19,673 nucleotides of DNA from Chrysochromulina parva (GCA_002887195.1 PJAB01000867.1:1-19673), one strand, 5' to 3'. Positions 1 to 8,494 are shown, counted from the stretch's first letter. Translations and numbers: made by a program. Notes: generated by a model from the letters alone, not told the origin.

Positions 1-127
1 CGCTTTGGAGCGGTTGGAGGTGGAAAGGCGGGAAGCCAAGGCTGAGGCAGTCGCGGCTGCTGAGGCTGAGAGGGTGCGGCTGCGGGTCGCTTTGGAGCGG
101 TTGGAGGTGGAAAGGCGGGAGGCCAAA
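1..127 (+). repeat. Two 40-bp direct repeats 87 bp apart
   Basis: Bases 1-40 and 88-127 are nearly identical and encode ALERLEVERREAK twice with a 29-residue period. They lie at the left edge, so further copies upstream are possible. Confidence 0.8.
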
Positions 128-1945
128 CGATTGCAGGCCGCACGCGAGGCCGAAGCGCTTCCATTGAGTACGGAGGTGGGTAGCGCCGTGATCGGCGAGG
201 CGCTACGTGCGGTGGAGGCACTCGCTGAGACAGCTACCGTGGCAACTACTGCTGCAACGAACGAGGCAAGTTCTCAGGGCTCGAATCTCGATGATCTGGC
301 GTTTGAGCATCTGGCCGTACAGAGTCGTGTGGCTTTTGAGGGCAAGCTACTCAGGGATGTGAAACGGCGTCTCGCTGCTTCGAAACCGAACGCGCTTCCA
401 GGGTGCCTTCCAAGGTGCCTCCAGAGCTTCGGCATTCGCTGCTTCGGCGAGTCCCAAGTCGGTGGTCCGATGGCGCCCATAACGGCGTCCGATCGGCGCA
501 GGTTGGAGGGGAAAGGGAGGGCGGAGATTGACGCGGAGATTGACAGCAGCCTCTCGCGAGACCTGAAGGCTAATACGCTCAAGGCGGCGGCTGGCACGGT
601 TTCAACTACCACTGCAGCAATTGTGTCGACTGTCGAGGCAAGTACTGAGGGCTCAAATCTCAAGGATCTGGCGGTACAGAGACGAGGGGCTCTCGATCTC
701 GCACCTCCGCTCGATCTTGCACCTCCGCTCGATCTTGCACCTCCGCTCGATCTGGCACCTCCGCTCGATCAGGCAGGCTCATCGCTCAGCGCTCCACCCG
801 ACATGCCGCTTGGGCGTGAAGAGGTGGCCCTCGAACAGGCGCCTACCGCCTCACTGTGCGCAGAAACCGTCGGCGCTCCGTCGGCAGGTGCTCATGATGG
901 CGCTCCGTCGGCAGGTGCTCATGATGGCGCTCCGTCGGAAGGCGCTCTTGATGGCGCTCCGTCGGAAGGTGCTCATGATGGCGCTCCGTCGGCAGGTGCT
1001 CATGACGGCGCTCCGTCGGCAGGTCGCGGCGCCTTGCCGCCCGGCTGGTTTGCTGCTGACGCGGGCGGCGTCACGTACTACTACACAGCCAGCGGCCAGC
1101 GGCAGTGGGAGCGGCCCACATCCCCTGCGCCTGATGAGGGAGGCAATCAGAGGTCATTAGAGCGGCCCACATCCCCTGCACCTGCCGTGGGGCCGCCGCC
1201 GCAGGCCCCTGGAGCTGAGCCCACAGCCGAGGCATGCGAGGAGGAGTCCGCCGCCGCCGCCGTCGCGGCCCAGATGCGTGCAGATGCGGAGCGACGTGCA
1301 GAGCGAGCGCGCATGCGTTCGCCCAAGCGACCAACGCCACCAGTCTCGCCCGTCTCTGAGGCTTCGCAGCCCATGGACGTCACCTTTCCGAAGAGCCACG
1401 AACCCCTTCTCACCACGGCGCGACGCGATCCGACCTCAGCGACCTCAGCGACGCAGGCCGCTCCGTCAACGCTCATCCGGCTACCTGACTTGAAAGCCCT
1501 GATGCCGTTGCATCCCCCCACGGCGCCATTGGTCTCCGTGCGGTTTCGCCCCGACGATGCACACCGCCCCCCGGTCCGCTCGCCCAGGACGGCGCTCCTG
1601 TTGGAGGAGCCGAAAGGCGCCGCTTCGAGGCGCCTCCTTGACGGTGAGCAGCGGGCGCTGGTAGCCGAGCAGAGCGCAGTGCGGCTGCAGAGCCGCGTAC
1701 GTGGCGTGCAGGCACGCAAGCTCTCTCCCCTCGTGGCCCGCAAACGGGCGCTGGCAGCTATCGACGCCGACGGCGACGACATCGACAGTGACTTTTCAAA
1801 AGCGTTGGCAGCCATCGACGCCGACGCCGACGACAGCGACAGCGACTTGTCGAGCTCAACGTCGAACAGCGGGTCTGAGCTGCGCTGTGACTATAAGCAA
1901 GTCTCCGACCCTGAGCCGTCGTCAACGTCGAGCGCGTACCTGTGA
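2..1945 (+). CDS. WW-domain and IQ-motif repeat protein, 5' partial
   Basis: The frame is open to the left edge with no ATG, so the N-terminus lies outside the window; the stop is TGA at 1943-1945. The visible protein starts with a charged Glu/Arg/Ala helix, probably coiled coil, in which ALERLEVERREAK occurs twice. Low-complexity repeats follow: four LDLAPP units and nearly six GAPSAGAHD units. Bases 1034-1117 encode a recognisable WW domain, LPPGW...YYYTASGQRQWERP, with both signature Trp, the aromatic triplet and the terminal Pro. WW domains bind Pro-rich ligands. Bases 1676-1720 encode an IQ-like helix (AVRLQSRVRGVQARK), a possible calmodulin-binding site. The end carries two acidic ALAAIDAD repeats and a Ser-rich tail. 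The domain set suggests a scaffold or cytoskeletal/signalling adaptor, but no specific family is recognised. Introns cannot be excluded, though the frame is continuous for 1.9 kb. Confidence 0.72.
   Translation, partial: ALERLEVERREAKAEAVAAAEAERVRLRVALERLEVERREAKRLQAAREAEALPLSTEVGSAVIGEALRAVEALAETATVATTAATNEASSQGSNLDDLAFEHLAVQSRVAFEGKLLRDVKRRLAASKPNALPGCLPRCLQSFGIRCFGESQVGGPMAPITASDRRRLEGKGRAEIDAEIDSSLSRDLKANTLKAAAGTVSTTTAAIVSTVEASTEGSNLKDLAVQRRGALDLAPPLDLAPPLDLAPPLDLAPPLDQAGSSLSAPPDMPLGREEVALEQAPTASLCAETVGAPSAGAHDGAPSAGAHDGAPSEGALDGAPSEGAHDGAPSAGAHDGAPSAGRGALPPGWFAADAGGVTYYYTASGQRQWERPTSPAPDEGGNQRSLERPTSPAPAVGPPPQAPGAEPTAEACEEESAAAAVAAQMRADAERRAERARMRSPKRPTPPVSPVSEASQPMDVTFPKSHEPLLTTARRDPTSATSATQAAPSTLIRLPDLKALMPLHPPTAPLVSVRFRPDDAHRPPVRSPRTALLLEEPKGAASRRLLDGEQRALVAEQSAVRLQSRVRGVQARKLSPLVARKRALAAIDADGDDIDSDFSKALAAIDADADDSDSDLSSSTSNSGSELRCDYKQVSDPEPSSTSSAYL
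692..763 (+). repeat. 18-bp tandem repeat, 4 copies
   Basis: Four 18-bp units each encode LDLAPP, with a fifth partial LDQA. The unit length keeps the frame of the WW protein. Confidence 0.9.
872..1024 (+). repeat. 27-bp tandem repeat, 5.7 copies
   Basis: Five full 27-bp units and one partial unit encode GAPSAGAHD-like nonapeptides (variants GAPSEGALD and GAPSEGAHD). The array ends just before the WW domain and looks like a flexible linker with variable copy number. Confidence 0.9.
1034..1117 (+). other. WW domain coding segment
   Basis: This segment translates to LPPGW, then an Ala/Asp/Gly stretch, then TYYYTASGQRQWERP. That pattern has the first Trp, the central aromatic triplet, the second Trp and the closing Pro expected of a WW domain. 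A second ERPTSPAP without a WW core follows 17 codons later, suggesting a partial duplication of the domain's tail. Confidence 0.85.
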
Positions 1946-2223
1946 TAACCTCAGGGACAGGGTGTAATTTTTACAACCTTGGCATGAGTCTCTAGGATCG
2001 TAGCTATGGTGTTCACACTCATGTATTTAGCGAAGAAGGGGAAAAGTAACCCAGCCCCTTGGGTCGTGTAGGGTTGGCTCGTGCTGGTAGACTTTCGGTA
2101 ATTCATTTCCCAAAGACGCCGCTCACAGAGCACAGTCGCCCCGCACCAGAGACAGCAGCGTGCGACGAACTTGAATAAAACGGGTTTCACAGTCCGGTTC
2201 ACCGTGACTTCCCACCTGAAAAC
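1946..2223 (+). other. Intergenic spacer / 5' region of the arabinosyltransferase gene
   Basis: No credible coding sequence is seen on either strand. The minus-strand open frame of about 116 codons resembles nothing I recognise. The spacer should hold the 3' UTR of the WW gene and the promoter and 5' UTR of the next gene. No clear TATA box or polyadenylation signal stands out. Confidence 0.5.
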
Positions 2224-2283
2224 ATGCCTCGAAGAAATCGTCGGACGCGGCGACGCGGCGGCGGGCGCGGACGCATCGACTAA
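2224..2283 (+). promoter_or_regulatory. Arg-rich upstream ORF, 19 codons
   Basis: An ATG at 2224 opens a 19-codon frame rich in Arg and Gly (begins MPRRNRRTRRR) that ends with TAA at 2281-2283. The main ATG follows at 2285, one base after the stop, so a ribosome finishing the uORF would be placed for reinitiation. Whether the transcript includes this ATG is unknown. The alternative is that transcription begins downstream of it. Confidence 0.4.
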
Positions 2284-2284
2284 A

Positions 2285-4059
2285 ATGTCCTCGTTCCTCA
2301 AGGTCGTGTGCTACCTCGTCGCGCTATACGCGTGGTGGACGCTCTGCTCGACCTATTTTGAGCCGGAGCCAGTCGTCAAGCCCTATCTTGCGCCGCTCAA
2401 GCCATCCGTTCCGTTGGCCGAGGGCATTGCCCACCCCTCGGACGAAAAGCATGCCAATGCCGACCAAGTGGCCGACGAGCTCGGCCTCTTGGACGCTAAA
2501 CCTGTCGTCGCTGCCGCCACCACCACCACCACTACCACCGCCGCCGCCGCCGGCGCTGCCACCGCAGCTAGCGCTGCCGCTCACAAGGCCGATCCGAAAT
2601 GCCCCAACCGGCGGCCGTACCACACGCTGCTCACCGCCCAAGGGACCATCTACAACCAGTGGCAGGCGCGCATCATGTACTTTCACTGGCAGAAGCAGCG
2701 TGCGGCCGACGGCCCTTGCAGCGACATGGCCGCATTCACGCGGCTCTGTCCGTCCAAGGATGGGGAGTCTGATGGCGTCGAGAAGTACATCCCGACCATC
2801 TTCGTCGCGCAGCTCACGCCCGCGGTGCTTGCCAAGTACGGCCACTTTGGCGTGCTCAACCGGCCGCACTCGGTCATGGAGTTCTTCCGGAACCCGGAGC
2901 TGCGCGCGCGCGTGACCGAGGAGTATGTGATGCTCGCCGAGACTGACCACGTGCTGATGAAGCCGCTGCCCAACCTGGCGAGTGAAGGGGTGGCCGCCGC
3001 GCATGCCTTCGGCTACATGCATGCCGGCCCGCACCATGCCAAGGTCATCGATCTCGTCAACCCGCAGGGCGATTGCACCTGGCGCGATCTGCAGCCGGTG
3101 GGCCCATCGCCTCTGATCATCAAGCTCACCGACCTCGAGAAGCTGACGCCGCGCTGGCTCAACTACTCGTACGAGCTGCGCGCCGACCCGATGCCCGCGC
3201 GCCTCATCCAGGACTGGGTGCTCGAGATGTGGGGATACTCCATCGCCGCCGCCTCCCTCGGTGTGCGCCATAAGATCATCGACGGCTTCCAAATTGAGCC
3301 CAATGCATACGCGCGCACGTCGGACGACTTCAATAAAAAGTACTACATCTTCCACTATACGTACGGGATCGAGTACAGGCTCGACGGCCAGCCGCAGGGC
3401 TTCAACACCATCGGCGAGTGGTCCATGGACAAGCGTCACTACGGTGGTGCCTACCCGCCACCGGACCTTGACCCGCCACCAGAGGGTGCCAACCCATCCA
3501 GCCGGTGGCTCCACAACGCGTGGAACTCGGCGATTCAGGCGGCGGGCGCGACGTGGCCCGACACGAACGCCATGGGCACCATCGGCTGGCGGCGCGAGTC
3601 GATCTCGTCGAGCGAGATCTCGCGCTCCAAGCTCGCCAAAGCCGTGCGTGGCACGGAATGGCTTTGGTCTGGCATCAAGTCGCTGATCTTCAATGACGCA
3701 GGTGAGCACTGGACGATCTTCTAATGGTTGTATGGCACGAATGTGGCACTGCTTCTCTGACCAATGCACTCGCATGCGCAGCTGCTCCTCATCATGCGAG
3801 CGCCCTGGCTTACGCGCTCTGCATGCACGCGCGCATTGCTCTGCTCGCAGGAGTCCTCAAGACGCCGTGGGGCGAGGGTAAGTGGGGGATCGCTCCTAAA
3901 CCGAAGGGCTTGCCCTGGTGTGCGCCGCCAAATGAGTGCCTGTTCGTCGACTTCTCGGGCGCGGCGCATCACGTGTGGTTCGATGCAGACCTCTCCAAAT
4001 TCACCTCGGTGCGAGTAGGCGACGGCGAGATCGTCAACGGCACACGCATACGGCATTGA
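2285..4059 (+). CDS. HPAT: Hydroxyproline O-arabinosyltransferase-like (GT95), two exons
   Basis: The gene has exons 2285-3701 and 3851-4059, giving 541 residues. The frame is open upstream, but the first in-frame ATG is 2285 (A at -3), which starts a short cytoplasmic end and a signal anchor (residues about 4-22), as expected for a Golgi type II enzyme. A Thr/Ala-rich stem (75-100) leads to the catalytic region. Segments typical of plant HPAT/RDN1/FIN proteins are present: HTLLTAQGTIYNQWQARIMY (113-132), VLNRP (190-194), MLAETDHVLMKPLPNLA (216-232), PVGPSPLII (271-279), WVLEMWGYS (311-319), FHYTYG (356-361), GEWSMDKRHY (377-386) and the following PPP. The family transfers arabinose to hydroxyproline of extensins and CLE peptides. 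The C-terminal part after about residue 430, including exon 2, goes beyond the plant family and is Trp/Gly-rich. The family assignment is firm; the exact acceptor in this organism is inferred. Confidence 0.93.
2509..2583 (+). repeat. Trinucleotide-rich stem (ACC/GCC)n
   Basis: A run of ACC and GCC codons encodes a Thr then Ala homopolymer between the membrane anchor and the catalytic domain. It is a likely length-variable, O-glycosylatable stem. Confidence 0.75.
3702..3850 (+). other. GT-AG intron in the arabinosyltransferase gene (149 nt)
   Basis: The donor is CAG|GTGAGC and the acceptor CTCGCAG|GA. Exon 1 ends after the first base of a codon (phase 1), and exon 2 continues in phase, giving ...FNDA-G-VLKTPWGEGKWG. 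Without splicing the frame stops at 3722-3724, 18 residues into the intron. With splicing it continues into 69 residues of convincing protein. The intron has no extended polypyrimidine tract, but CTCTGCATGC...TTGCTCTGCTCGCAG is acceptable. Confidence 0.8.
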
Positions 4060-4523
4060 GTGGTGCGCCGGGGTTGCGAGTCAAAATTGTGTGGGAGTCG
4101 CACGGTCCCACGACGGTCAGTGCATACTACCGGTGTACGACGGTGTCTGAGAGCTGAGTGTACCATTCTCAGATTTGTTTTCCTCATTCGCCGCGCGGAT
4201 TCAAGAGGCGCGGATCTGAACGGGTTCGAGGCGATTGCTTAGCGCATTTCAGCGCATACGCATGCGCATACGATACGCTCAGGGTTAGGCCTTCGCGTTT
4301 GTCATGTCGTTTGTGCATGGGCGATCGCTTTGTCCCGGATTCTTCAGCTGTGCCCGGTCACGTGCACGCCATCCGCATGCGCTAAGCGTCTCTTTTTCTT
4401 GAATTTTGTGTGGTTCGAATCTGTCACAGAACGCCGTTCCTCGTCTAAGCCGCATGCATTCGAACTTGTACGTCCAGGAGAAGAAACGGTCTTTTGAACG
4501 ACCGGCACAGGCACGGACGCGTC
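4060..4523 (+). other. Intergenic spacer
   Basis: This 464-base spacer lies between two co-directional genes. No supported gene, tRNA or transposon is seen. It contains a patch of alternating GCGCATA/CGCATGCG direct and palindromic elements near 4249-4275, and a T/A-richer patch near 4388-4412. Upstream ATGs occur in other frames (for example 4454), so the exact 5' end of the EF-hand transcript is uncertain. Confidence 0.5.
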
Positions 4524-6854
4524 ATGCAAGCAAGGGTCGAAGACACGGTTGTGCGCCGAGGGCACTTCGAAACCTCGGCGCACGACGCGCGCAACCTCGT
4601 GCGCAGCCGGGCCAAGGTATTCGAGAGCGCCGACAAGGATCTCAACGGCGTTCTGAGCTTCGAAGAGTTTGTGCACACGCTGCCCAAGAAATTCGTCAGC
4701 CGCCGGAGCGGCGAGGAGCTCAAGAGGCTGTTCGATATCACAGACGTCAATGGCGACGGTCGTGTCTCTGAGCAGGAGTTCTTCATGTCGACCTTGAGCT
4801 TGTCGTCCAAAATGACTGGCTCTGGTCTCGAAGCTGTCTTCAGGAAGTATGACAGAACCAAAGACACGGCGCTGGACATTCTCGAGTTCCGTTGCATGTG
4901 CGATGACATGGGCTTTGGCGACATTGCCGACAGCCTGGCGTCGGAGCTACCCAGGGACGAAAATGGCAACCTTCAAACTCAGGCGCTCATGGACACGATC
5001 ATGCGCAGCACCTCTGAGACTGCCATGGGCATGGGCATGTCGGAGCTCATGAAGAGCTTCGTCGTTGCGCTCAGCGTCGAAGCGAACAATCCGGTCAGCA
5101 CCGGGTCGGGTGAAAAAAGGATCGACACAACGCGCTTCAGCTTCACCGGCCATGAGCCGGAGATCGCTCGGTCCAACCTGACAGAGATGCTTCTGAAGCA
5201 CAATGTGAGCCTGGCGACGATACTGCGGCAGTCCGACCAGAACGATGACAATACCATCTCCATTCAAGAGTTCGTGCACGCGTTCGAGATGACTCTCGGA
5301 TTTCGAGGGCCCAAATTCGTCGCGTATGAGATCTTTGACCAGATCGACGCCGACCAATCCGGAAGCATCGCCATGGATGAAGTGAGCGCCTGGCTTCGCG
5401 GCGAGCTGCCAGAGGTGGCCAAGCGCCGAAATGCGATGATGAGCATGACCTTCAAGGACGTGCAACAGGCGCGAACTCAAAAGGAGGCGGCCGCAGCTTC
5501 GGCAGCACCCGTTGCTGCTGCTATCATTCCAACAGATGCGAACGAACCAGCTGGGGTCGCCCAAGGCAGCGGCCGAGGCCGCAACCGAGGCCAACCAAAA
5601 GGCAAAGGCCGAGGCAAAGGTCGCACGAGCGGAAGCGAGGACATGGCTTTTGATACTGCTGCGACGTTCACTGATCCGTCCTGGATGACCTGGGACGCCG
5701 AGTCCTTGCGCGAGCACATCCGGTGGTCTTTGGTCGAACGAGGGCTCAACGCGTCCGACTGGCTACAGGCTTGGGACTCTGAGAGCGATGGGATGCTTTC
5801 GAAGGCCGAGTTCATGAACAACATGAAGAACTTTGTCGGGGACGAGGAGCTTTGGTATGGGCAGATGAAAGATGTGATGCTGCAGGCGTTTGAGAAGATT
5901 GACCGCGACCGTGGTGGGATGATCTCCATCGGCGAGCTTCAGCTGTGGCTCGATAAGGTGGACATGCCCGGCAAGACAATCATCGATCGAAGACCAGTTC
6001 GACTGCGTTCGTTGCCGACTCGGCGGCCGGCGCCGACTCCATCACCAGACGAGCCCATCGCCGATCTCCAACGCCGACTCCACCCCAATTCTCACACCTC
6101 TCACACGAGTCCATCCTCAAGCCCACCCAAGCGTGAGTCGAAGCGTGAGCTCATCTACCGCCCGCGTTTCTACGCGCATGAGCGGCCACGAGAGAGCTCC
6201 CCTGCGCGCAAGCCGCAATCGGTCGAGAGTCGGACGTCGACATGGTTGTCTGTGGAGCTCCAGCTGCGGGCGGCACGCGCGCGGAGTGGGCGACCTCCGC
6301 CTGGTTGGCGAGAGCTTGACGGTGCTCCGCTGGATGCTCCACGCTCCCCACGACAGAGCGACTCGGTGGCTCAAAGCTTATACTTCCAACACGCTGAAAA
6401 CTATCTGCTGAGGCCAGACCAAAACTCACCGGTTCGGGACGCGGGCGACGCGCTCTCGTATCGTCGCCAGCAACTCCTATCACCGCCGCCGGTGACGGAG
6501 ACCGCTCAGCATCGCTCGCCTGACAGCCCACCCTCCTCTACGCGCGCGGCGGCCCGCTCCATCCGCCCAGCACCTAGTTTGCCGAGCTCGCCCTGCACTT
6601 GGCAGATCGGCTCGGCTCGAGCAGCTGCCCGAACAGTGGTGTTACACGCTTCTGGCTGTCCGCAAGCTTTTTCTGGCACTGGCGCAGCCAGAAGCGTCTG
6701 GCACCGCAGGGTAGCCTCGACAGCACGGTGGCACAAGGATTTGCACGGCAACCTTCTTCGTCGTCCTTCTGCCTCTGGTGGCGCACACCTACCACGGACC
6801 TACCTGCGCTCGGCGGCGTGTGCACACCTGCGTCCATCGGAGGTCCCGCTATAG
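4524..6854 (+). CDS. Multi-EF-hand calcium-binding protein with disordered tail
   Basis: The open frame begins at a TTG; the first ATG (4524, G at -3) gives 776 residues. Canonical-length 12-residue EF loops start at D37 (DKDLNGVLSFEE), D74 (DVNGDGRVSEQE), D238 (DQNDDNTISIQE), D275 (DADQSGSIAMDE), D418 (DSESDGMLSKAE) and D460 (DRDRGGMISIGE). D110 starts a degenerate loop whose position 6 is Thr, not Gly. Loops fall in pairs, as is usual for EF hands. A Gly/Arg/Lys linker (GRGRNRGQPKGKGRGKGR, about 350-367) separates the second and third pairs and could bind RNA or other polyanions. After about residue 480 the sequence is Pro/Ser/Arg-rich and low in order-promoting residues. The last 120 residues have weak coding character and could include an unspliced intron. 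It is a cytosolic or nuclear Ca2+ sensor or buffer; partners are unknown. No kinase or phosphatase domain was found. Confidence 0.85.
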   Translation: MQARVEDTVVRRGHFETSAHDARNLVRSRAKVFESADKDLNGVLSFEEFVHTLPKKFVSRRSGEELKRLFDITDVNGDGRVSEQEFFMSTLSLSSKMTGSGLEAVFRKYDRTKDTALDILEFRCMCDDMGFGDIADSLASELPRDENGNLQTQALMDTIMRSTSETAMGMGMSELMKSFVVALSVEANNPVSTGSGEKRIDTTRFSFTGHEPEIARSNLTEMLLKHNVSLATILRQSDQNDDNTISIQEFVHAFEMTLGFRGPKFVAYEIFDQIDADQSGSIAMDEVSAWLRGELPEVAKRRNAMMSMTFKDVQQARTQKEAAAASAAPVAAAIIPTDANEPAGVAQGSGRGRNRGQPKGKGRGKGRTSGSEDMAFDTAATFTDPSWMTWDAESLREHIRWSLVERGLNASDWLQAWDSESDGMLSKAEFMNNMKNFVGDEELWYGQMKDVMLQAFEKIDRDRGGMISIGELQLWLDKVDMPGKTIIDRRPVRLRSLPTRRPAPTPSPDEPIADLQRRLHPNSHTSHTSPSSSPPKRESKRELIYRPRFYAHERPRESSPARKPQSVESRTSTWLSVELQLRAARARSGRPPPGWRELDGAPLDAPRSPRQSDSVAQSLYFQHAENYLLRPDQNSPVRDAGDALSYRRQQLLSPPPVTETAQHRSPDSPPSSTRAAARSIRPAPSLPSSPCTWQIGSARAAARTVVLHASGCPQAFSGTGAARSVWHRRVASTARWHKDLHGNLLRRPSASGGAHLPRTYLRSAACAHLRPSEVPL

Positions 6855-7044
6855 GATCCTGACGGGAAATGGCAACCGACGCGACAAATGCAACCTACCA
6901 GGTGCCACAGCCACTACGGCGTACATTGTGATCTGAAGAGCATTTAAGATTTGCATGCGCATGCAGTTCCGGAAAAGAGCTTGGTTCGACTCGGGTAAAA
7001 CGTGTCCCATCGCCAGCGACTGTGAATGGGGAATGGTGTGAAAC

Positions 7045-8154
7045 ATGGCGATGTCAGACCGACCATTAGCGTCGCTCGGCATCCTTTCGTCTGCTGTGTA
7101 CGGTTATCGACGGAATGCATCACGCCTAACCTGGATGCGTTATTCCGCAATCAAGGACGGCACGATCATCGTGCGCTTCGTCATCGCGTTCAACGGCACC
7201 GATACGCAGGTTCGTGAGGTCGGAGATGAACTGTGGATGCCAACACGCGGAACGCTGGAACGTTCGACCAGTCCTCTATATACGACGTATGCCTGGCTCC
7301 GGTACGCCACGCAAACAGCACCGCACAACTTGGCTGGGGCTCTCATCAAATGTGATGACGATGCATTCGTGGTCATTCCGGAGCTTGTGTTGCAACTTCG
7401 GCTCATGCCATTCGTCCAGGATCCCGAAGCGATGACGTATTTTGGACGGTTCTTTTGGACCGCGTACGACGCAGCGCAGTATACTCACATCGCCAGCACA
7501 TTTAGCCCTTCAGAAGCCTCCTATCACCGGTGGTCGATGGAATGCGCACCGGCGCGCCGTCGAAATTGCACAGGGCCCTTTCCCTTTGCCACTGGATCGC
7601 TCCAAGGCCTCTCGCAAGCGCTCGCGCGTTCCCTCGCCTCAAGTGAGCTCGCGATCGAGCACGTGCGCGCAGTCAGGCTGGCGAACTTGGCGCATCGGAA
7701 GACGCCCGTGTATGAGGACGCGTGGATGGGGTTTGCCCTCGTCGGTCTGCTGCCGCCGAATGCTTCGCGCACAATCGTCGCCATCGGCATGCCAGTGAAC
7801 TCCTTTTTCGACAGCTACGGGTTCGAGATGAATAATTTCTCGATGGTCGTGCATTGGAAGGGCGGCAAGTGGGCATCGCTGCTGCTGGCGCGTATGCGTG
7901 CAGCACGCGCGTACGTGCACATGCACCGCTGTGAATCGAATACAAGTCTTCGGTGCGGCGAGATCTGCCACGCAACGGGCTGGGCAGCCAGCTATCCAAG
8001 GGGCTGCCGTGCTGGTCACTGCTCGCCCGGCCGGCCGTGGATGTGGTGCGCCCTCCATGTGGGCAACGATACTTGCGCGAATGTGCACAGGGAGAAGATC
8101 TCGCTCGCCGAGACTTGGCGCTTGGGTGGAGCTGAGCCTGTGGGATTCCGATAA
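7045..8154 (+). CDS. GT31 beta-1,3-galactosyltransferase-like protein
   Basis: The start is ATG 7045 with a strong context (A at -3, G at +4); the product is 369 residues. Family features appear in order: RRNASRLTW (22-30), matching the RRxAIRxTW entry motif; VRFVIAFNG (43-51); KCDDDAFV (102-109), the metal-binding DDD that coordinates Mn2+ and UDP-sugar; PFPFATGSLQGLS (178-190), corresponding to the family's yCsGgGyvlS block; and YEDAWMG (223-229), the EDVxxG motif. GT31 enzymes transfer Gal or GlcNAc in beta-1,3 linkage in the Golgi, and some plant members galactosylate hydroxyproline. The C-terminal 75 residues are Cys-rich and not typical. There is no signal anchor: the protein starts almost at the catalytic fold, so an upstream exon is probably missing. 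The donor sugar and acceptor cannot be read from sequence. Confidence 0.85.
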   Translation: MAMSDRPLASLGILSSAVYGYRRNASRLTWMRYSAIKDGTIIVRFVIAFNGTDTQVREVGDELWMPTRGTLERSTSPLYTTYAWLRYATQTAPHNLAGALIKCDDDAFVVIPELVLQLRLMPFVQDPEAMTYFGRFFWTAYDAAQYTHIASTFSPSEASYHRWSMECAPARRRNCTGPFPFATGSLQGLSQALARSLASSELAIEHVRAVRLANLAHRKTPVYEDAWMGFALVGLLPPNASRTIVAIGMPVNSFFDSYGFEMNNFSMVVHWKGGKWASLLLARMRAARAYVHMHRCESNTSLRCGEICHATGWAASYPRGCRAGHCSPGRPWMWCALHVGNDTCANVHREKISLAETWRLGGAEPVGFR

Positions 8155-8479
8155 GGGTGAGAATAAATTAGATAACTTAGACCAAAATCTAGGTCCTCGC
8201 TGCTCAATCCCGGAGACTCACTCTTTCGCACGACAACATCGGCGCCCCCCGCTCTCGCGGCAGCGGGCGAATTCTCCACAGGGAGATGTACCGGTACTTG
8301 TATTGACCGAGAGAGCCGGGCAGCGGAGGCAGAGCGGAGGCGTACCTTGAAATGGTGAGTGAGTGAGTGAGTGAGTGAGTGAGTGAGTGAGTGACTGAGC
8401 GTCTGACCTGGACTGAGTGACGTGGCCCTGCCCGCCTTTTGCAAGCACCTGCCCGCCTTTTGGACTTTTATATGTTCAT
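8155..8479 (+). other. Spacer with microsatellite and direct repeats
   Basis: An AATAAA at 8162-8167 directly follows the GT31 stop and could be a polyadenylation signal, although algal signals vary. There is a perfect 10-base palindrome GTACCGGTAC at 8288-8297. The rest holds the GTGA microsatellite and short direct repeats listed separately. No gene is supported. Confidence 0.5.
8355..8394 (+). repeat. (GTGA)10 microsatellite
   Basis: Ten perfect GTGA units begin directly after GAAATG. Each eight bases contain GTGAGT, the consensus 5' splice-site hexamer, so the array is a stack of potential donors on the plus strand. Confidence 0.95.
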
Positions 8480-8494
8480 ATGAGTGACGTGGCC
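8414..8494 (+). repeat. Short interspersed direct repeats
   Basis: TGAGTGACGTGGCC occurs at 8414-8427 and 8481-8494. Between them CCTGCCCGCCTTTT occurs at 8427-8440 and 8448-8461. The second TGAGTGACGTGGCC overlaps an ATG (8480) that opens a short protein-like frame. Confidence 0.8.

Noticed and set aside
2324..3775. Minus-strand 483-codon open frame
   Set aside because: It is the antisense of the arabinosyltransferase exon, which has family-wide motif support. The antisense protein is Arg/Val-rich with no recognisable domain.
4277..4290. AGGGTTAGG, resembling a telomere repeat
   Set aside because: There is a single copy only, with no tandem array.
4407..4425. GGTTCGAATC, resembling a tRNA T-loop
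   Set aside because: The flanking bases do not pair into a T stem, and no acceptor, D or anticodon arms could be found upstream.
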